Source: Providencia rettgeri (lineage in GTDB: Bacteria; Pseudomonadota; Gammaproteobacteria; Enterobacterales; Enterobacteriaceae). From it: a stretch of DNA of 64,000 nucleotides. The DNA is taken from contig NZ_CP053896.1 of NCBI RefSeq assembly GCF_013255915.1, positions 4,216,001 to 4,280,000 of the forward strand. The letters run 5' to 3'. Of the stretch, positions 7,491-16,071 are shown piece after piece. A program made the position numbers and the translations under genes. Below the pieces are notes generated by a model. That model saw nothing but the letters and a program-made list of their open reading frames with translations, was not told where the DNA came from and did no database searches. The first letter of the stretch is position 1. Each line of letters begins with the position of its first letter.

Positions 7491-7742
7491 TTACTTATAA
7501 ATAGCCGCAGTACCACTCATGCTATTCTCACCGCCAGCAGAAATCACACGGAATGAGGTTGCGCCAGCTTCATCAGCTTTTTTGGCCAATTGTGCGGTCA
7601 GGTCATTTACACTCACAGCACCCGTTACTGAGACATAACCAGCTGCTGGCTGACTAGTATGTTGAACTTCTTCAGCAGCCATTGAGCCAAATGAAACGGC
7701 ACCTAAAGTTAAAGCAGCAGCTAATAATGTTGATTTTTTCAT
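7491..7742 (-). CDS. DUF1471 (YhcN/BhsA/McbA family) periplasmic protein
   Basis: The 83-residue product starts with a cleavable signal peptide (MKKSTLLAAALTLGAVSFG, cleavage near AMA-AE). The mature part is the small DUF1471 fold: GYVSVTGAVSVNDLTAQLAKKADEAG... then ATSFRVISAGGEN. Family members are stress-induced periplasmic proteins affecting biofilm and envelope stress in E. coli; the exact role here cannot be read. AAGGT precedes the ATG. A CRP-like site and a palindrome lie upstream. Confidence 0.85.
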   Translation of the reverse strand: MKKSTLLAAALTLGAVSFGSMAAEEVQHTSQPAAGYVSVTGAVSVNDLTAQLAKKADEAGATSFRVISAGGENSMSGTAAIYK

Positions 7743-7795
7743 TGTATATACCTTCTTGTAAAATTGATTTTTAGTTGGGATTTTTACTGTCCCTC

Positions 7796-7811
7796 TGTGA
7801 TATGGATCATA
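7796..7811 (-). promoter_or_regulatory. Candidate CRP site upstream of the BhsA-like gene
   Basis: TGTGA-N6-TCATA matches the CRP consensus TGTGA-N6-TCACA at nine of ten positions, centred about 60 bp upstream of the ATG at 7742. CRP binding is inferred. Confidence 0.4.
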
Positions 7812-7857
7812 TTATGCGCTTTATTTTGAAAAGAGAATTAGCTAATTTTGCTATAGT

Positions 7858-7876
7858 CATTCAAATATTTTGAATG
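7858..7876. promoter_or_regulatory. 19-bp perfect palindrome, possible operator
   Basis: CATTCAAA-TAT-TTTGAATG lies in the 270-bp gap between the divergent BhsA-like gene and yhbQ. A dimeric regulator could bind it; which one cannot be told from the sequence. Confidence 0.4.
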
Positions 7877-8012
7877 AAAACCTAGGTTGAGGTTACAAAT
7901 TTGTGACAGTTTCATATCATTTTTTATTTAAATTTTAATATGTTATAAATATCTTACTTAACGAATATATTCGTTGTTAACCTAATATTTTCTTCTTATA
8001 AATCAGCACAGA

Positions 8013-8351
8013 ATGATAAAAACAACCCTAGAAAAAAAACAATCAAAACAAAGTGATTGGTATCTTTACTTAGTAAGAGAGAAAAATAATGCCTTGTATT
8101 GTGGTATCACCACCGATGTACAACGTCGTTTTGAGCAACATAAGGCAGGAACAGGGGCAAAAGCATTGAAAGGAAAAATGCCACTAGAACTGGTATTTTC
8201 TTGTTTTATTGGTTCTCGCTCAGCCGCGTCAAAAATAGAATATCAAGTTAAGCAACTGAATAAAAAGATAAAAGAAAGGCTGGTCATTGACCAGCCTGAT
8301 GATTTAACTGACTACTTAGCTAACTATAAATTATTGAAGTGTGAAGAGTAA
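8013..8351 (+). CDS. yhbQ: GIY-YIG nuclease family protein YhbQ
   Basis: This 112-residue protein consists of a single GIY-YIG domain: WYLYLV, then [15 protein letters not shown] with the catalytic Tyr and Arg, followed by GAKALKGK and the late Glu-bearing [10 protein letters not shown]. coli YhbQ is a small DNA nuclease implicated in DNA-damage responses. The N-terminus is about a dozen lysine-rich residues longer than in E. coli. The 3' end overlaps the convergent yhbS by 28 bp, with no room for a terminator. Confidence 0.85.
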   Translation: MIKTTLEKKQSKQSDWYLYLVREKNNALYCGITTDVQRRFEQHKAGTGAKALKGKMPLELVFSCFIGSRSAASKIEYQVKQLNKKIKERLVIDQPDDLTDYLANYKLLKCEE

Positions 8352-8827
8352 GTCACCAAACCTTGGTGTTCCCCGATTTCGCCATTTTCTAAGCCACAAA
8401 CCAAAAAATGAGCCTGTTGTTCAGGCCATTGGCAGCTTACGCCGTGGCTTGAAGCCGGTTCAAAACCAAAACGCGAATAGTAGCGTTCATCTCCCAGTAC
8501 AACGACAGCACCATAACCAAACTCATTAAGGCTATCTAACCCTTCATAGACCAGTTTTTCTGCGATCTCTTGGCCTTGATGCGCTTTACTTACCGCTAAT
8601 GGCGCAAGACCTACCCATTGTACGTCTTCGTCGTTAACATCAACGGGTGTGAAGCCAACATAGCCAATCACTTCACCATCATCATTTGTTGCCACAACCC
8701 CGAGAGTTAACAAACCATCCTCACGCAAATGTTGAACAAGGTTAGCTTCCGCTTCAGTTGGAAACGTTTCACGCAATAATTTATCAATACCCATTGCATC
8801 GACAGGGATTTCAACTCGAATTAGCAT
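8324..8827 (-). CDS. yhbS: GNAT-family N-acetyltransferase YhbS
   Basis: This 167-residue GNAT-fold protein is close to E. coli YhbS throughout (MLIRVEIP..., [38 protein letters not shown]). The acetyl-CoA loop reads [12 protein letters not shown] rather than the canonical QxxGxG/A, so cofactor binding may be atypical. The substrate is unknown. It is translationally coupled to ubiT (ATG overlapping the ubiT stop by 7 bp) and overlaps yhbQ tail to tail. Confidence 0.88.
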   Translation of the reverse strand: MLIRVEIPVDAMGIDKLLRETFPTEAEANLVQHLREDGLLTLGVVATNDDGEVIGYVGFTPVDVNDEDVQWVGLAPLAVSKAHQGQEIAEKLVYEGLDSLNEFGYGAVVVLGDERYYSRFGFEPASSHGVSCQWPEQQAHFLVCGLENGEIGEHQGLVTYSSHFNNL

Positions 8828-9345
8828 GAAGTTAACGCAGGCGATTTATGCTCTGCGTCCTCAGCTTCATGCACGGTTTTAATCACATCGGCTAATTGTA
8901 ATAGAGCAAAACGCAGCGGTGCTGGCATGTTTTCGAGTTCGAAAGCATCCATTAAATTCTTCACATAGAGTCCGAGCTCAGTGTCCCCTTCAATCACCAA
9001 TCTACGTTGGAAAAAGAGCGTATCGGGGTCTTCTTTGCGCGCGGCGATCAGTACTAGATCATTCGCATTACCACTCACACTAACATCAGCCTCGGCATGC
9101 TGTTTTACAGACAATTGACCATCTTGCAAACTGATAAACCAGACTAATGCTAAGTCACGAACTTCAACTTTTAGCCATTTGTCTTCGAGAAAATCAAGTT
9201 CCCCTTCTTTTACTGATTCACGAAATTGCCAACTTAGCAACTGCTCGAGAACCTGACGCTGTAATGCGAATGGGGTCACTTTTAAAGGCAGTTTCAAAAA
9301 TGAAGGGCCTTTTGTGATGAGTTGAGAACGAATTTTACCTAACAC
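8821..9345 (-). CDS. ubiT: Anaerobic ubiquinone biosynthesis accessory factor UbiT
   Basis: UbiT is an SCP2 lipid-binding protein needed with UbiU and UbiV for oxygen-independent ubiquinone synthesis and is thought to present the prenyl-phenol intermediate. The 174-residue product has the SCP2 core, including the family-diagnostic KEDPDTLFFQRRLVIEGDTE. The start is a GTG at 9345 with GGGAG upstream. It is divergent from ubiUV across 514 bp and co-transcribed with yhbS. Confidence 0.93.
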   Translation of the reverse strand: MLGKIRSQLITKGPSFLKLPLKVTPFALQRQVLEQLLSWQFRESVKEGELDFLEDKWLKVEVRDLALVWFISLQDGQLSVKQHAEADVSVSGNANDLVLIAARKEDPDTLFFQRRLVIEGDTELGLYVKNLMDAFELENMPAPLRFALLQLADVIKTVHEAEDAEHKSPALTSC

Positions 9346-9859
9346 AGTACTGACTCCCGTAGTAATTGTCTGCCCGTTTTCGTGTAACTACTTAACCGCA
9401 GTAGCAGCTCGAATTATTTAGGGTAACATATTGCATATTTAGATGATTAAATTTTCAACGCTAATAACCCCATTTATTGAAGTCATTAACCTAACATTTG
9501 ACTCACGATAAGTTATCTTGCCAAAAAATGACATTATTGGTTTGATCCTATATCAATTTTTGCCCATCCCGCCAATATTTATTTCTCACTTTCCATTGAT
9601 AAAAAACTATCTCTAATTACCGATACTATCCAATTAACGTTCAAAATTTAGTCAAAAATGATTTATTTTCCCTATTTAATAAACTTATTCTCTACTATTT
9701 GATACAGTTTCTTTATTACCCACCAGTCCCCTTATTTCCCTAACAACCTTAATTAACGAATACTGATATCCATTAACAATTTCTCTGCTCTAAATCAAAA
9801 TCTATAACAGTTCTGTTGACTAGAATGGCAGCTATTAAATTTTATACAGGGATAGGACA
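9346..9859. other. ubiT-ubiU divergent regulatory region
   Basis: These 514 bases are very AT-rich and hold no convincing gene. At 9542-9556 TTGAT and ATCAA flank a 5-bp gap, one base more than a true FNR box. A better-placed FNR candidate is at 9785-9798. The rest shows nothing I can name. Confidence 0.6.
9785..9826 (+). promoter_or_regulatory. Candidate class II FNR-dependent ubiUV promoter
   Basis: CTGCT-CTAA-ATCAA (9785-9798) matches the FNR box at eight of ten positions, with a perfect downstream half. TAGAAT at 9821-9826 is the -10; the implied start at about 9833 places the box centre at exactly -41.5. E. coli ubiUV is FNR-activated, consistent with this reading. Confidence 0.55.
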
Positions 9860-10855
9860 ATGGAATTACTCTGCCCCGCAGGGAATTTGCCCGCGTTAAA
9901 AGCGGCTGTCGATAACGGTGCTGATGCCGTTTATATTGGATTAAAAAATGATACCAATGCGCGCCATTTCGCAGGACTCAATTTTACTGAAAAAAAACTG
10001 CACGAAGCTGAGCGCTATATCCATAACCGTAAACGAAAATTACATATTGCGATTAATACATTTGCGCACCCTAACGGTTACGAACGTTGGCAAAACTCTG
10101 TCGATCTTGCTGCGGATCTCGGTGCCGATGCCTTGATCTTAGCCGATATCGCAATGTTAGAGTACGCGGCAAATAAATACCCGCATATTGAAAGGCATGT
10201 TTCTGTTCAAGCCTCTGCGACCAATACTGAAGCCATACGCTTCTATGAACGTAATTTTCAAGTCCATCGTGTCGTCCTGCCGCGCGTGCTATCTATTCAC
10301 CAAGTGAAACAATTAGCCAAAAATAGCCCTGTACCGCTTGAAGTGTTTGCTTTTGGTAGTTTATGCATCATGGCTGAAGGCCGCTGCTATCTGTCTTCTT
10401 ATCTCACGGGTGAGTCGCCAAATACCGTAGGTGCATGCTCTCCAGCCCGTTTTGTTCGTTGGCAACAAACTGAGGAAGGAATGGAATCACGCCTTAATAA
10501 TGTGTTGATAGACCGTTACCAAAAAGATGAAAATGCCGGTTACCCAACACTATGTAAAGGACGTTATCTTGTCGATGAACAGAAATATCATGTCCTTGAA
10601 GAGCCCACCAGCCTCAACACCATTGAATTATTACCTGAATTAATGGCAGCGAATATTGCCTCTGTCAAAATTGAAGGCCGCCAGCGCAGCCCTGCTTACG
10701 TGACTGAAGTGACCCGTATTTGGCGCCAAGCCATCGACCGTTACAAATCCAACCCGAATAACTTTGTCACCGATCCTAAATGGCTAAAAGCATTAGGTGG
10801 GCTTTCTGAAGGAAGCCAAACTACATTGGGTGCCTATCATCGTAAATGGCAGTAA
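9860..10855 (+). CDS. ubiU: Oxygen-independent ubiquinone hydroxylase subunit UbiU
   Basis: UbiU belongs to the U32 peptidase-like family but works as a [4Fe-4S] protein with UbiV to hydroxylate ubiquinone precursors without oxygen. The 331-residue protein keeps the four cluster cysteines at C169, C176 (CIMAEGRC), C193 (GACSPARF) and C232 (TLCKGRYLVD), the same numbers as E. coli. ubiV follows after 17 nt. Cytosolic. Confidence 0.96.
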   Translation: MELLCPAGNLPALKAAVDNGADAVYIGLKNDTNARHFAGLNFTEKKLHEAERYIHNRKRKLHIAINTFAHPNGYERWQNSVDLAADLGADALILADIAMLEYAANKYPHIERHVSVQASATNTEAIRFYERNFQVHRVVLPRVLSIHQVKQLAKNSPVPLEVFAFGSLCIMAEGRCYLSSYLTGESPNTVGACSPARFVRWQQTEEGMESRLNNVLIDRYQKDENAGYPTLCKGRYLVDEQKYHVLEEPTSLNTIELLPELMAANIASVKIEGRQRSPAYVTEVTRIWRQAIDRYKSNPNNFVTDPKWLKALGGLSEGSQTTLGAYHRKWQ

Positions 10856-10872
10856 TTTAAAAGGTAAATATC

Positions 10873-11748
10873 ATGCAGTACTCGTTAGGATCTATTCTTT
10901 ATTACTGGCCAAAGCAAACGCTGGAAGATTTTTATCAACACGCCGTTCAAAGTGACGCCGATATTATCTATCTCGGTGAGACTGTGTGCAGTAAACGTCG
11001 AGAAATGAAGCCCAATGATTGGATAGAACTCGCACAACAACTCGCGAAAAGTGGTAAACAGATTGTGCTGAGCACCCTTGCTCTCCTTCAAGCACCTTCA
11101 GAACTTAAAGAGATCAGCAAGTTAGTTGATAATGGCGAGTTTCTCGTTGAAGCGCATGATTTTGGTGTGGTCAACATGTTAGCCGAGAGAGGACTTCCTT
11201 TTGTCGCGGGCCACGGTTTGAATTGCTATAACGCACAAACCTTAAATATTCTCTTACGCCAAGGCATGGTGCGCTGGTGTATGCCTGTAGAGCTTTCTCG
11301 TGATTGGCTAGTCAATTTACTTCACCAATGTGATGATATCGGTATTCGTGGCAAATTTGATGTTGAAGTGATGAGCTACGGTCACTTACCACTTGCCTAT
11401 TCCGCACGCTGTTTTACTGCGCGCTCTGAAAATAAGCAAAAAGACGAGTGTGAAACTTGCTGTATAAACTACCCACAAGGGCGCAAGGTGCTTTCCCAAG
11501 AACATCAACAGGTGTTTACATTGAATGGCATTCAAACGCTCAGTGGTGCTTGCTATAACCTTGGCAATGACCTGCATTCAATGCATGACCTTGTAGATAT
11601 TGTACGCATTTCCCCTGAAAGTATAGAATCCCTTGAGATAATAAAACAGTTTAAAGCCAATGAAAGTGGGGATATTCCGCTAAATATCGTAAATCAAAAC
11701 TGCAATGGCTATTGGCGGCAAATTGCAGGGTTGTTGCTAGTGCCTTGA
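10873..11748 (+). CDS. ubiV: Oxygen-independent ubiquinone hydroxylase subunit UbiV
   Basis: UbiV is the partner of UbiU. The 291-residue U32-family protein keeps the four iron-sulfur ligands C39 (GETVCSKRR), C180 (ARCFTARSENK), C193 and C197 (ECETCC). It is co-transcribed with ubiU and completes the UbiTUV set in this cluster. E. coli has yhbW, mtr and deaD next; here an accessory block follows. Confidence 0.96.
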   Translation: MQYSLGSILYYWPKQTLEDFYQHAVQSDADIIYLGETVCSKRREMKPNDWIELAQQLAKSGKQIVLSTLALLQAPSELKEISKLVDNGEFLVEAHDFGVVNMLAERGLPFVAGHGLNCYNAQTLNILLRQGMVRWCMPVELSRDWLVNLLHQCDDIGIRGKFDVEVMSYGHLPLAYSARCFTARSENKQKDECETCCINYPQGRKVLSQEHQQVFTLNGIQTLSGACYNLGNDLHSMHDLVDIVRISPESIESLEIIKQFKANESGDIPLNIVNQNCNGYWRQIAGLLLVP

Positions 11749-11757
11749 TATACAATA

Positions 11758-11787
11758 GGTAATGAGCTCGAACTATAGCTCATTACC
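11758..11787. terminator. Inverted repeat between ubiV and the toxin gene
   Basis: A perfect 11-bp stem (GGTAATGAGCT with its complement) and an 8-nt loop separate two convergent genes. It ends at the toxin stop codon. No T run follows, so it is a probable but weak bidirectional terminator. Confidence 0.55.
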
Positions 11788-12105
11788 TTAACCAAATAAT
11801 TCACTGTGCGAACCAATATCAACGAAAGTGATTAAATTACCTTTATCTGACAAGCGATAAACCAGTAAGAAATCACCACCAATATGAAGCTCCCTAGCTC
11901 CTTGCCATTCATGACCTTCTAATTCATGGTCAAGATATTCTTTTGGTATTATTTTTTGAGAAAACAGTATTTCCATAACGAGAACAGCCGCATTCATATC
12001 CCTACGGCCCGCTCGGTTATATCGTTCCCATGACTCCTTAAACGTTGGTGTATAAGCAACCTGCCTTGGTTGCTTAGCTCGCTTATTACTTGGCTTCTGA
12101 GTCAA
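11788..12105 (-). CDS. YafQ-family mRNA interferase toxin
   Basis: This 105-residue RelE/YafQ-type endoribonuclease would cleave mRNA on the ribosome. The YafQ catalytic set is intact: H60 (YLDHEL), H74 and D78 (ELHIGGD), R84, H100 and F104 (GSHSELFG). The best start is a TTG at 12105 that overlaps the antitoxin gene by 20 bp, with GGTGGAG upstream; it gives a basic tail of about 16 residues (KPSNKRAKQPRQ) before the part that aligns to E. coli YafQ. Translation coupled to the antitoxin is expected. Confidence 0.85.
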   Translation of the reverse strand: MTQKPSNKRAKQPRQVAYTPTFKESWERYNRAGRRDMNAAVLVMEILFSQKIIPKEYLDHELEGHEWQGARELHIGGDFLLVYRLSDKGNLITFVDIGSHSELFG

Positions 12106-12373
12106 CTTTGCTTAACTCCACCATCATTTCGTTAATTGAATCGTAGTACTGCTCAATAGCTTTAGCTTCTTTCAACGCTAGTGTAGTTTTCAGCGAAGGT
12201 TGCTTACGTTTTATTTCAAAGGGAACTCTTTGCTCTTGAACTACTTGTTCTAAAAACAAACGAATAGCTGCGCTAATAGTCAAACCACAATCTTGTAATA
12301 CACTCGTGGCTTCCGCTTTTAATTGTTCATCAATTCGACTACGAACATCTGTTGTTTTCAATAGTGTTGACAT
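12086..12373 (-). CDS. RelB/DinJ-family antitoxin
   Basis: This 95-residue protein has an N-terminal ribbon-helix-helix region (TTDVRSRIDEQLKAEATSVLQ, then CGLTISAAIRLFLEQVV) typical of RelB/DinJ antitoxins, and a charged C-terminus that would wrap the toxin. It precedes and overlaps the toxin gene. It would neutralise the toxin and repress its own promoter with the toxin as corepressor. Confidence 0.88.
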   Translation of the reverse strand: MSTLLKTTDVRSRIDEQLKAEATSVLQDCGLTISAAIRLFLEQVVQEQRVPFEIKRKQPSLKTTLALKEAKAIEQYYDSINEMMVELSKVDSEAK

Positions 12374-12397
12374 ATCATCCCCCTACACATATCAAAC

Positions 12398-12422
12398 GTA
12401 GCTACATTGTGACTACATTGTG
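12398..12422 (-). promoter_or_regulatory. Candidate antitoxin operator
   Basis: The palindrome GTAGCTAC (12398-12405) abuts two direct CTACATTGTG copies (12402-12411 and 12413-12422) with 11-bp period. They lie 25-50 bp upstream of the antitoxin ATG, suiting cooperative ribbon-helix-helix binding. Confidence 0.5.
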
Positions 12423-12503
12423 GTTGAGTTTAGCATTTGTCGATTAATTAGTCATTATTTCTTTAGGCCGCCTTTTCTAATAGACCATAAACACGATTAA
12501 ATA

Positions 12504-13658
12504 TTAATGCCGATGCCTGCGCCAGCGGTTAAACATATGGCTAATATGACGCAGTTCGCCATCTCGGAGCATACCAATAAATACCCCAATGACCGTATAA
12601 ATAACCCCTAAAATCAGCATCATCACGATATCCATCAGGACATCGCTAAACGGTAGTCCCATTTGGTTAAGACCTGCCATGGCGTTTGTGGCCCATGTTG
12701 ATGGTAGAGCCGATGCTATCATACGTACCCAATCAGGCATCGCTTGCAGTGGCCAAATCGTACCTGACATGTAAAACACAGGAGTCGTAATAAACGCCAA
12801 AGTTAAATAAATCATTTCGACACTGCGCAAACATTCCGTCACTAACTTGCCAAGCCCCAGAACAGCCAAGAGGAATGGGAACGTGAACATCCAAATCACA
12901 TACAATGGCGCTTCTTGCCGGTAACCCAATACCCACGGCCAAAGGGCAAAAAATACGGTAGATAAAAATAACCAAATCGGAATTAAAGCAGATAGCGCCC
13001 CTAAATAAACGGCTAATGGCGGTTTTCCTTTCGGCGTAGAACGGACCGCGATACTGACTCGCACACAGGCAATCAACAGGGAGTGCTGTAATAACATCAC
13101 TAACAAGCCAGGAAAAACGATTGCTGCGAAGCTGATCCCTGGGTTATACAGTGGCTCAGTTTCACTGCGAATAGGGGTAATAATCACTTTCGCTTGCTCT
13201 TGGCTATAGCCTGCTTTAGTGAGTAACTGGGTGTTATAGGCATTGAGCAGTGTTTGGTAGGCTTTTGATAACTCTTGCTGAATTTGCCCACTTGCTAGCC
13301 GGTTGGTGCCATCACCATACACTGGCACAGTGATATTTTTACCACTCAATAAGTGTTGTTGAAAATCTGTTGGAATGATAATTATCGCAAATAACTTTCT
13401 CGCAATCATATCCTGACGAGCTTGAGCAAGGTTATCATAACTCTGCAATTGCACCTTCGGCGTCGCATCAAGATCACGGATTAACTCACGACTTGCTGTG
13501 CTGTGGTCCATATCAATAACGGCAACAGGTAAGTCCCAAAGAACAGGCTTGGCATAAACTAAGCTCATAACGCACAGAGAAACCAATAATAACAGCCACA
13601 TCGGTTTTTCCAACATCCCCAGCAGTACTTTACGAAAGGTTGCAAAATAGATAGCCAT
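12504..13658 (-). CDS. ABC-2 type transporter permease (downstream paralogue)
   Basis: This 384-residue inner-membrane protein has the ABC2_membrane_3 plan: one N-terminal helix (about residues 17-36), a periplasmic domain of about 150 residues starting WDLPVAVIDMDHSTASRELI, then five C-terminal helices. It resembles E. coli YhhJ/YbhR. Its ATG overlaps the previous permease stop (TAATG). Together with the adjacent permease and HlyD protein it should export a hydrophobic or cationic compound, but no ATPase gene accompanies them. Substrate unknown. Confidence 0.82.
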   Translation of the reverse strand: MAIYFATFRKVLLGMLEKPMWLLLLVSLCVMSLVYAKPVLWDLPVAVIDMDHSTASRELIRDLDATPKVQLQSYDNLAQARQDMIARKLFAIIIIPTDFQQHLLSGKNITVPVYGDGTNRLASGQIQQELSKAYQTLLNAYNTQLLTKAGYSQEQAKVIITPIRSETEPLYNPGISFAAIVFPGLLVMLLQHSLLIACVRVSIAVRSTPKGKPPLAVYLGALSALIPIWLFLSTVFFALWPWVLGYRQEAPLYVIWMFTFPFLLAVLGLGKLVTECLRSVEMIYLTLAFITTPVFYMSGTIWPLQAMPDWVRMIASALPSTWATNAMAGLNQMGLPFSDVLMDIVMMLILGVIYTVIGVFIGMLRDGELRHISHMFNRWRRHRH

Positions 13659-14803
13659 TAGACAACCCCTCCTTGGTTTTCTAACCGTTTTACTAGTCGC
13701 TTACGGATTAAAAAGCCAATCACAAATGGGTAAATCAATAAAAATAGACACACTTGAACGATGCGAGTAAAAGAAATCTCCCGCAAGAAAATATCAAACA
13801 TAGCATTCAATGTATGTGTAAGTGGTTCAATATTAGAAATAATCTGTGCAGGCAATATCATTGATAGCTCAGGCACAGCCATACCCGAAAAGGCTAAGGC
13901 GATACTCACCAGCATCCCTATCAAGCTATACGCCATGATGGCACTTGAGGTAAAACTAAACAGCAATAAACCGATACTTTGCGCTGCTATCACATAGAAA
14001 AACCCTAATACAATCATATATAACGGGTTCCCTACCACTTTAGCATCAAAAATAGTGACTAGCGCCGCAATCTCTACGGCGAGCAATATACTGAAAAATA
14101 AGGTGTAAGGAGCTAACTTCCCAAGTAACGCCATGACAAACGGTTTAACACTTTGTAAGGTAGAACCTCGTGACATGGTGTAGATTGTTGCGGTAACAAC
14201 AAATAGCTGTAGCATATGAATAGTTGCAGCAAACTGTTGATAATAAATATAACTACCGCTCGGGTTGAACAAACTGTCATAAGAAAGTGTGACTTGAGCT
14301 AATGGCGGCAATGCCTTTCCCATGGACTTAGCCATTTCTTGGCGATACTTCGCATTCAGCTCTGCCACTAGCCCACTAAAATCTTGAATCGCATAACTAC
14401 CTGATGCATAAAAGAGCGCATTATAATACATCCGCAGCTCAGGCTGACGCCCCCGTAAGACATCTTCTTCAAAGTTATGAGGAATATACAATAACGCGTA
14501 ATCTTTTGAACTACCGAGTCTTTTTAATGACGTACTCAAATTATCATCAATCGTTTTTACATCAGCGTGCGGGCCTGCGTTAAGGTCACGAATAATTTGC
14601 CGAGACACGGGGCTATGGTTGTCATCCACCACAGAAACGGGTAAATCCATTAATGTCCCCTCTGAAAAGTTAGCGCTAACTAACGTAAACAGCATTAATG
14701 GAAACAGCCAACTTAACCAATGAAAAACAGGGCTACGAATAGCCATTTGGGTTTCACGGCTAAAGGCGTGCTCAAAACCGTGCCAAGCGAACTTAAATTT
14801 CAT
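13658..14803 (-). CDS. ABC-2 type transporter permease (upstream paralogue)
   Basis: This 381-residue protein is a diverged copy of its neighbour with the same plan: an N-terminal helix near residues 27-45, a periplasmic domain starting MDLPVSVVDDNHSPVSRQII, and five C-terminal helices. It has no nucleotide-binding domain, unlike E. coli RbbA, which occupies this place in the yhiI-rbbA-yhhJ operon. It begins 11 nt after the HlyD gene stop. The two permeases probably heterodimerise. Confidence 0.82.
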   Translation of the reverse strand: MKFKFAWHGFEHAFSRETQMAIRSPVFHWLSWLFPLMLFTLVSANFSEGTLMDLPVSVVDDNHSPVSRQIIRDLNAGPHADVKTIDDNLSTSLKRLGSSKDYALLYIPHNFEEDVLRGRQPELRMYYNALFYASGSYAIQDFSGLVAELNAKYRQEMAKSMGKALPPLAQVTLSYDSLFNPSGSYIYYQQFAATIHMLQLFVVTATIYTMSRGSTLQSVKPFVMALLGKLAPYTLFFSILLAVEIAALVTIFDAKVVGNPLYMIVLGFFYVIAAQSIGLLLFSFTSSAIMAYSLIGMLVSIALAFSGMAVPELSMILPAQIISNIEPLTHTLNAMFDIFLREISFTRIVQVCLFLLIYPFVIGFLIRKRLVKRLENQGGVV

Positions 14804-14814
14804 GGCAACACCTT

Positions 14815-15786
14815 TTACTTATCCCAATGCCATAACACACTCATGCCAGGCCTTAACCCTTCGATCGGCTCTACAGGATATAAGCGAATTTCAAATGTTT
14901 TTAAATCGAAGTCACCCGTTGCTCGTGTTGCTCGCTTAGTAGCATAGTCGCCTTTTGGTGCGATATAACGAATTTCAGCTTCAACCACCTTATTACCCAA
15001 AGCAGGGATATCTAGCTGTACTTTATCGCCTTTTTTCACATCAACTAAAATATCTTCACGCAAGTTATAGACAAAATAAGCTTGCGGCAGGCGTATTAAT
15101 GAGACCAAAGGGCTTCCTGCATTAAATAGTTCGCCAATTTCAGCGGGGATAGGTCCTACTTCCCCATCAACCGGGGCTTTAACTTGCAAATCATCCACCT
15201 GAACTTGCAATTCAGCCAATTTTTGTTCTGCTTGGTCAAGCGCCGCCTCATATTGCTGACGTAATTCAATACGGTCACCATGTAAACCTTCTTCTAACCG
15301 TGCTTTTGCCCCTTGAACTTGCGAAAATGCCACTTCTTTGGCCTTACGTGCGTTATCTAACTCATTCGCTGAAACATACCCTTTGTTTTTTAAATTACTT
15401 AAACGAGCATATTCACGAGAGGCATTTTGATATTGAGAGTTGGCTTGTGCCAAGGTGGCTTGAAGATCACGAATAGTTTCTTCGCGAGTACCATTAATAG
15501 AGAGTTCTAGCTGCGCCTTTGCTTGGTCTCTTGCCGCTTTTGATGCTGCATACTGCGCCTGTAGCTCAGGGCTTTCTAATGTTAAGAGAAGTTGCCCTTG
15601 TTTTACATCATCACCACGCTCAATATGGCGCTCAATCACCCGCCCTTTTGCTTTCGAGGTTACGATAACTTCAGGTGCATCGACTTCCCCCTGTAACAAT
15701 AAGTATTGGTTATGGGAATGAAAAAGTGCCGCTGCTGCTATTAAGATAAGCATCAGCAAAATCAGTGCTATTGTTCTTTTTTTCAT
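14815..15786 (-). CDS. HlyD-family periplasmic adaptor protein
   Basis: This 323-residue membrane-fusion protein has one N-terminal anchor helix (about residues 5-23), a split biotinyl-lipoyl region (GEVDAPEVIVTSKAKGRV... and VKAPVDGEVGPIPAEIGELF), a coiled-coil hairpin between about residues 75 and 190, and a beta-barrel C-terminus. It would link the inner-membrane permeases to an outer-membrane channel such as TolC. It is the first gene of the exporter operon; AAGG lies upstream of the ATG. Confidence 0.88.
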   Translation of the reverse strand: MKKRTIALILLMLILIAAAALFHSHNQYLLLQGEVDAPEVIVTSKAKGRVIERHIERGDDVKQGQLLLTLESPELQAQYAASKAARDQAKAQLELSINGTREETIRDLQATLAQANSQYQNASREYARLSNLKNKGYVSANELDNARKAKEVAFSQVQGAKARLEEGLHGDRIELRQQYEAALDQAEQKLAELQVQVDDLQVKAPVDGEVGPIPAEIGELFNAGSPLVSLIRLPQAYFVYNLREDILVDVKKGDKVQLDIPALGNKVVEAEIRYIAPKGDYATKRATRATGDFDLKTFEIRLYPVEPIEGLRPGMSVLWHWDK

Positions 15787-16071
15787 TATTTATGTGAACC
15801 TTAAATAATAACGGGGGAAACTACCATCCCTAGAGTATGACAAGAAAGTTAAATACAGCGTTAATAAATTCGTGCGCAAGATCACGAAAAGGTAGGTCAT
15901 TGACTAATATTGAAGCGGTTTCAGCCTTATGTCAAATATTGATGAGTGTACTTTTCTCAAATGTCGATTACTTAACCAGTGACTTACGATATAATTTCAA
16001 GCCGAATAAAGACCACGAATAGATAGCAAGAATAAATAATTCCGCCACAAAATAAAAATCCCACAACGTAT
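15787..16071. other. Divergent region between the exporter operon and the ERIC array
   Basis: There is no gene of credible composition here. On the plus strand a perfect TATAAT at 15990-15995 with a poor -35 (TTACTT region) could drive btsS, in which case the ERIC array lies in its 5' leader. I see no operator that I can name. Confidence 0.4.

Noticed and set aside
9542-9556. TTGAT and ATCAA forming an FNR-like dyad
   Set aside because: The gap is 5 bp, whereas FNR boxes have 4; the 9785-9798 site has correct spacing and promoter geometry.
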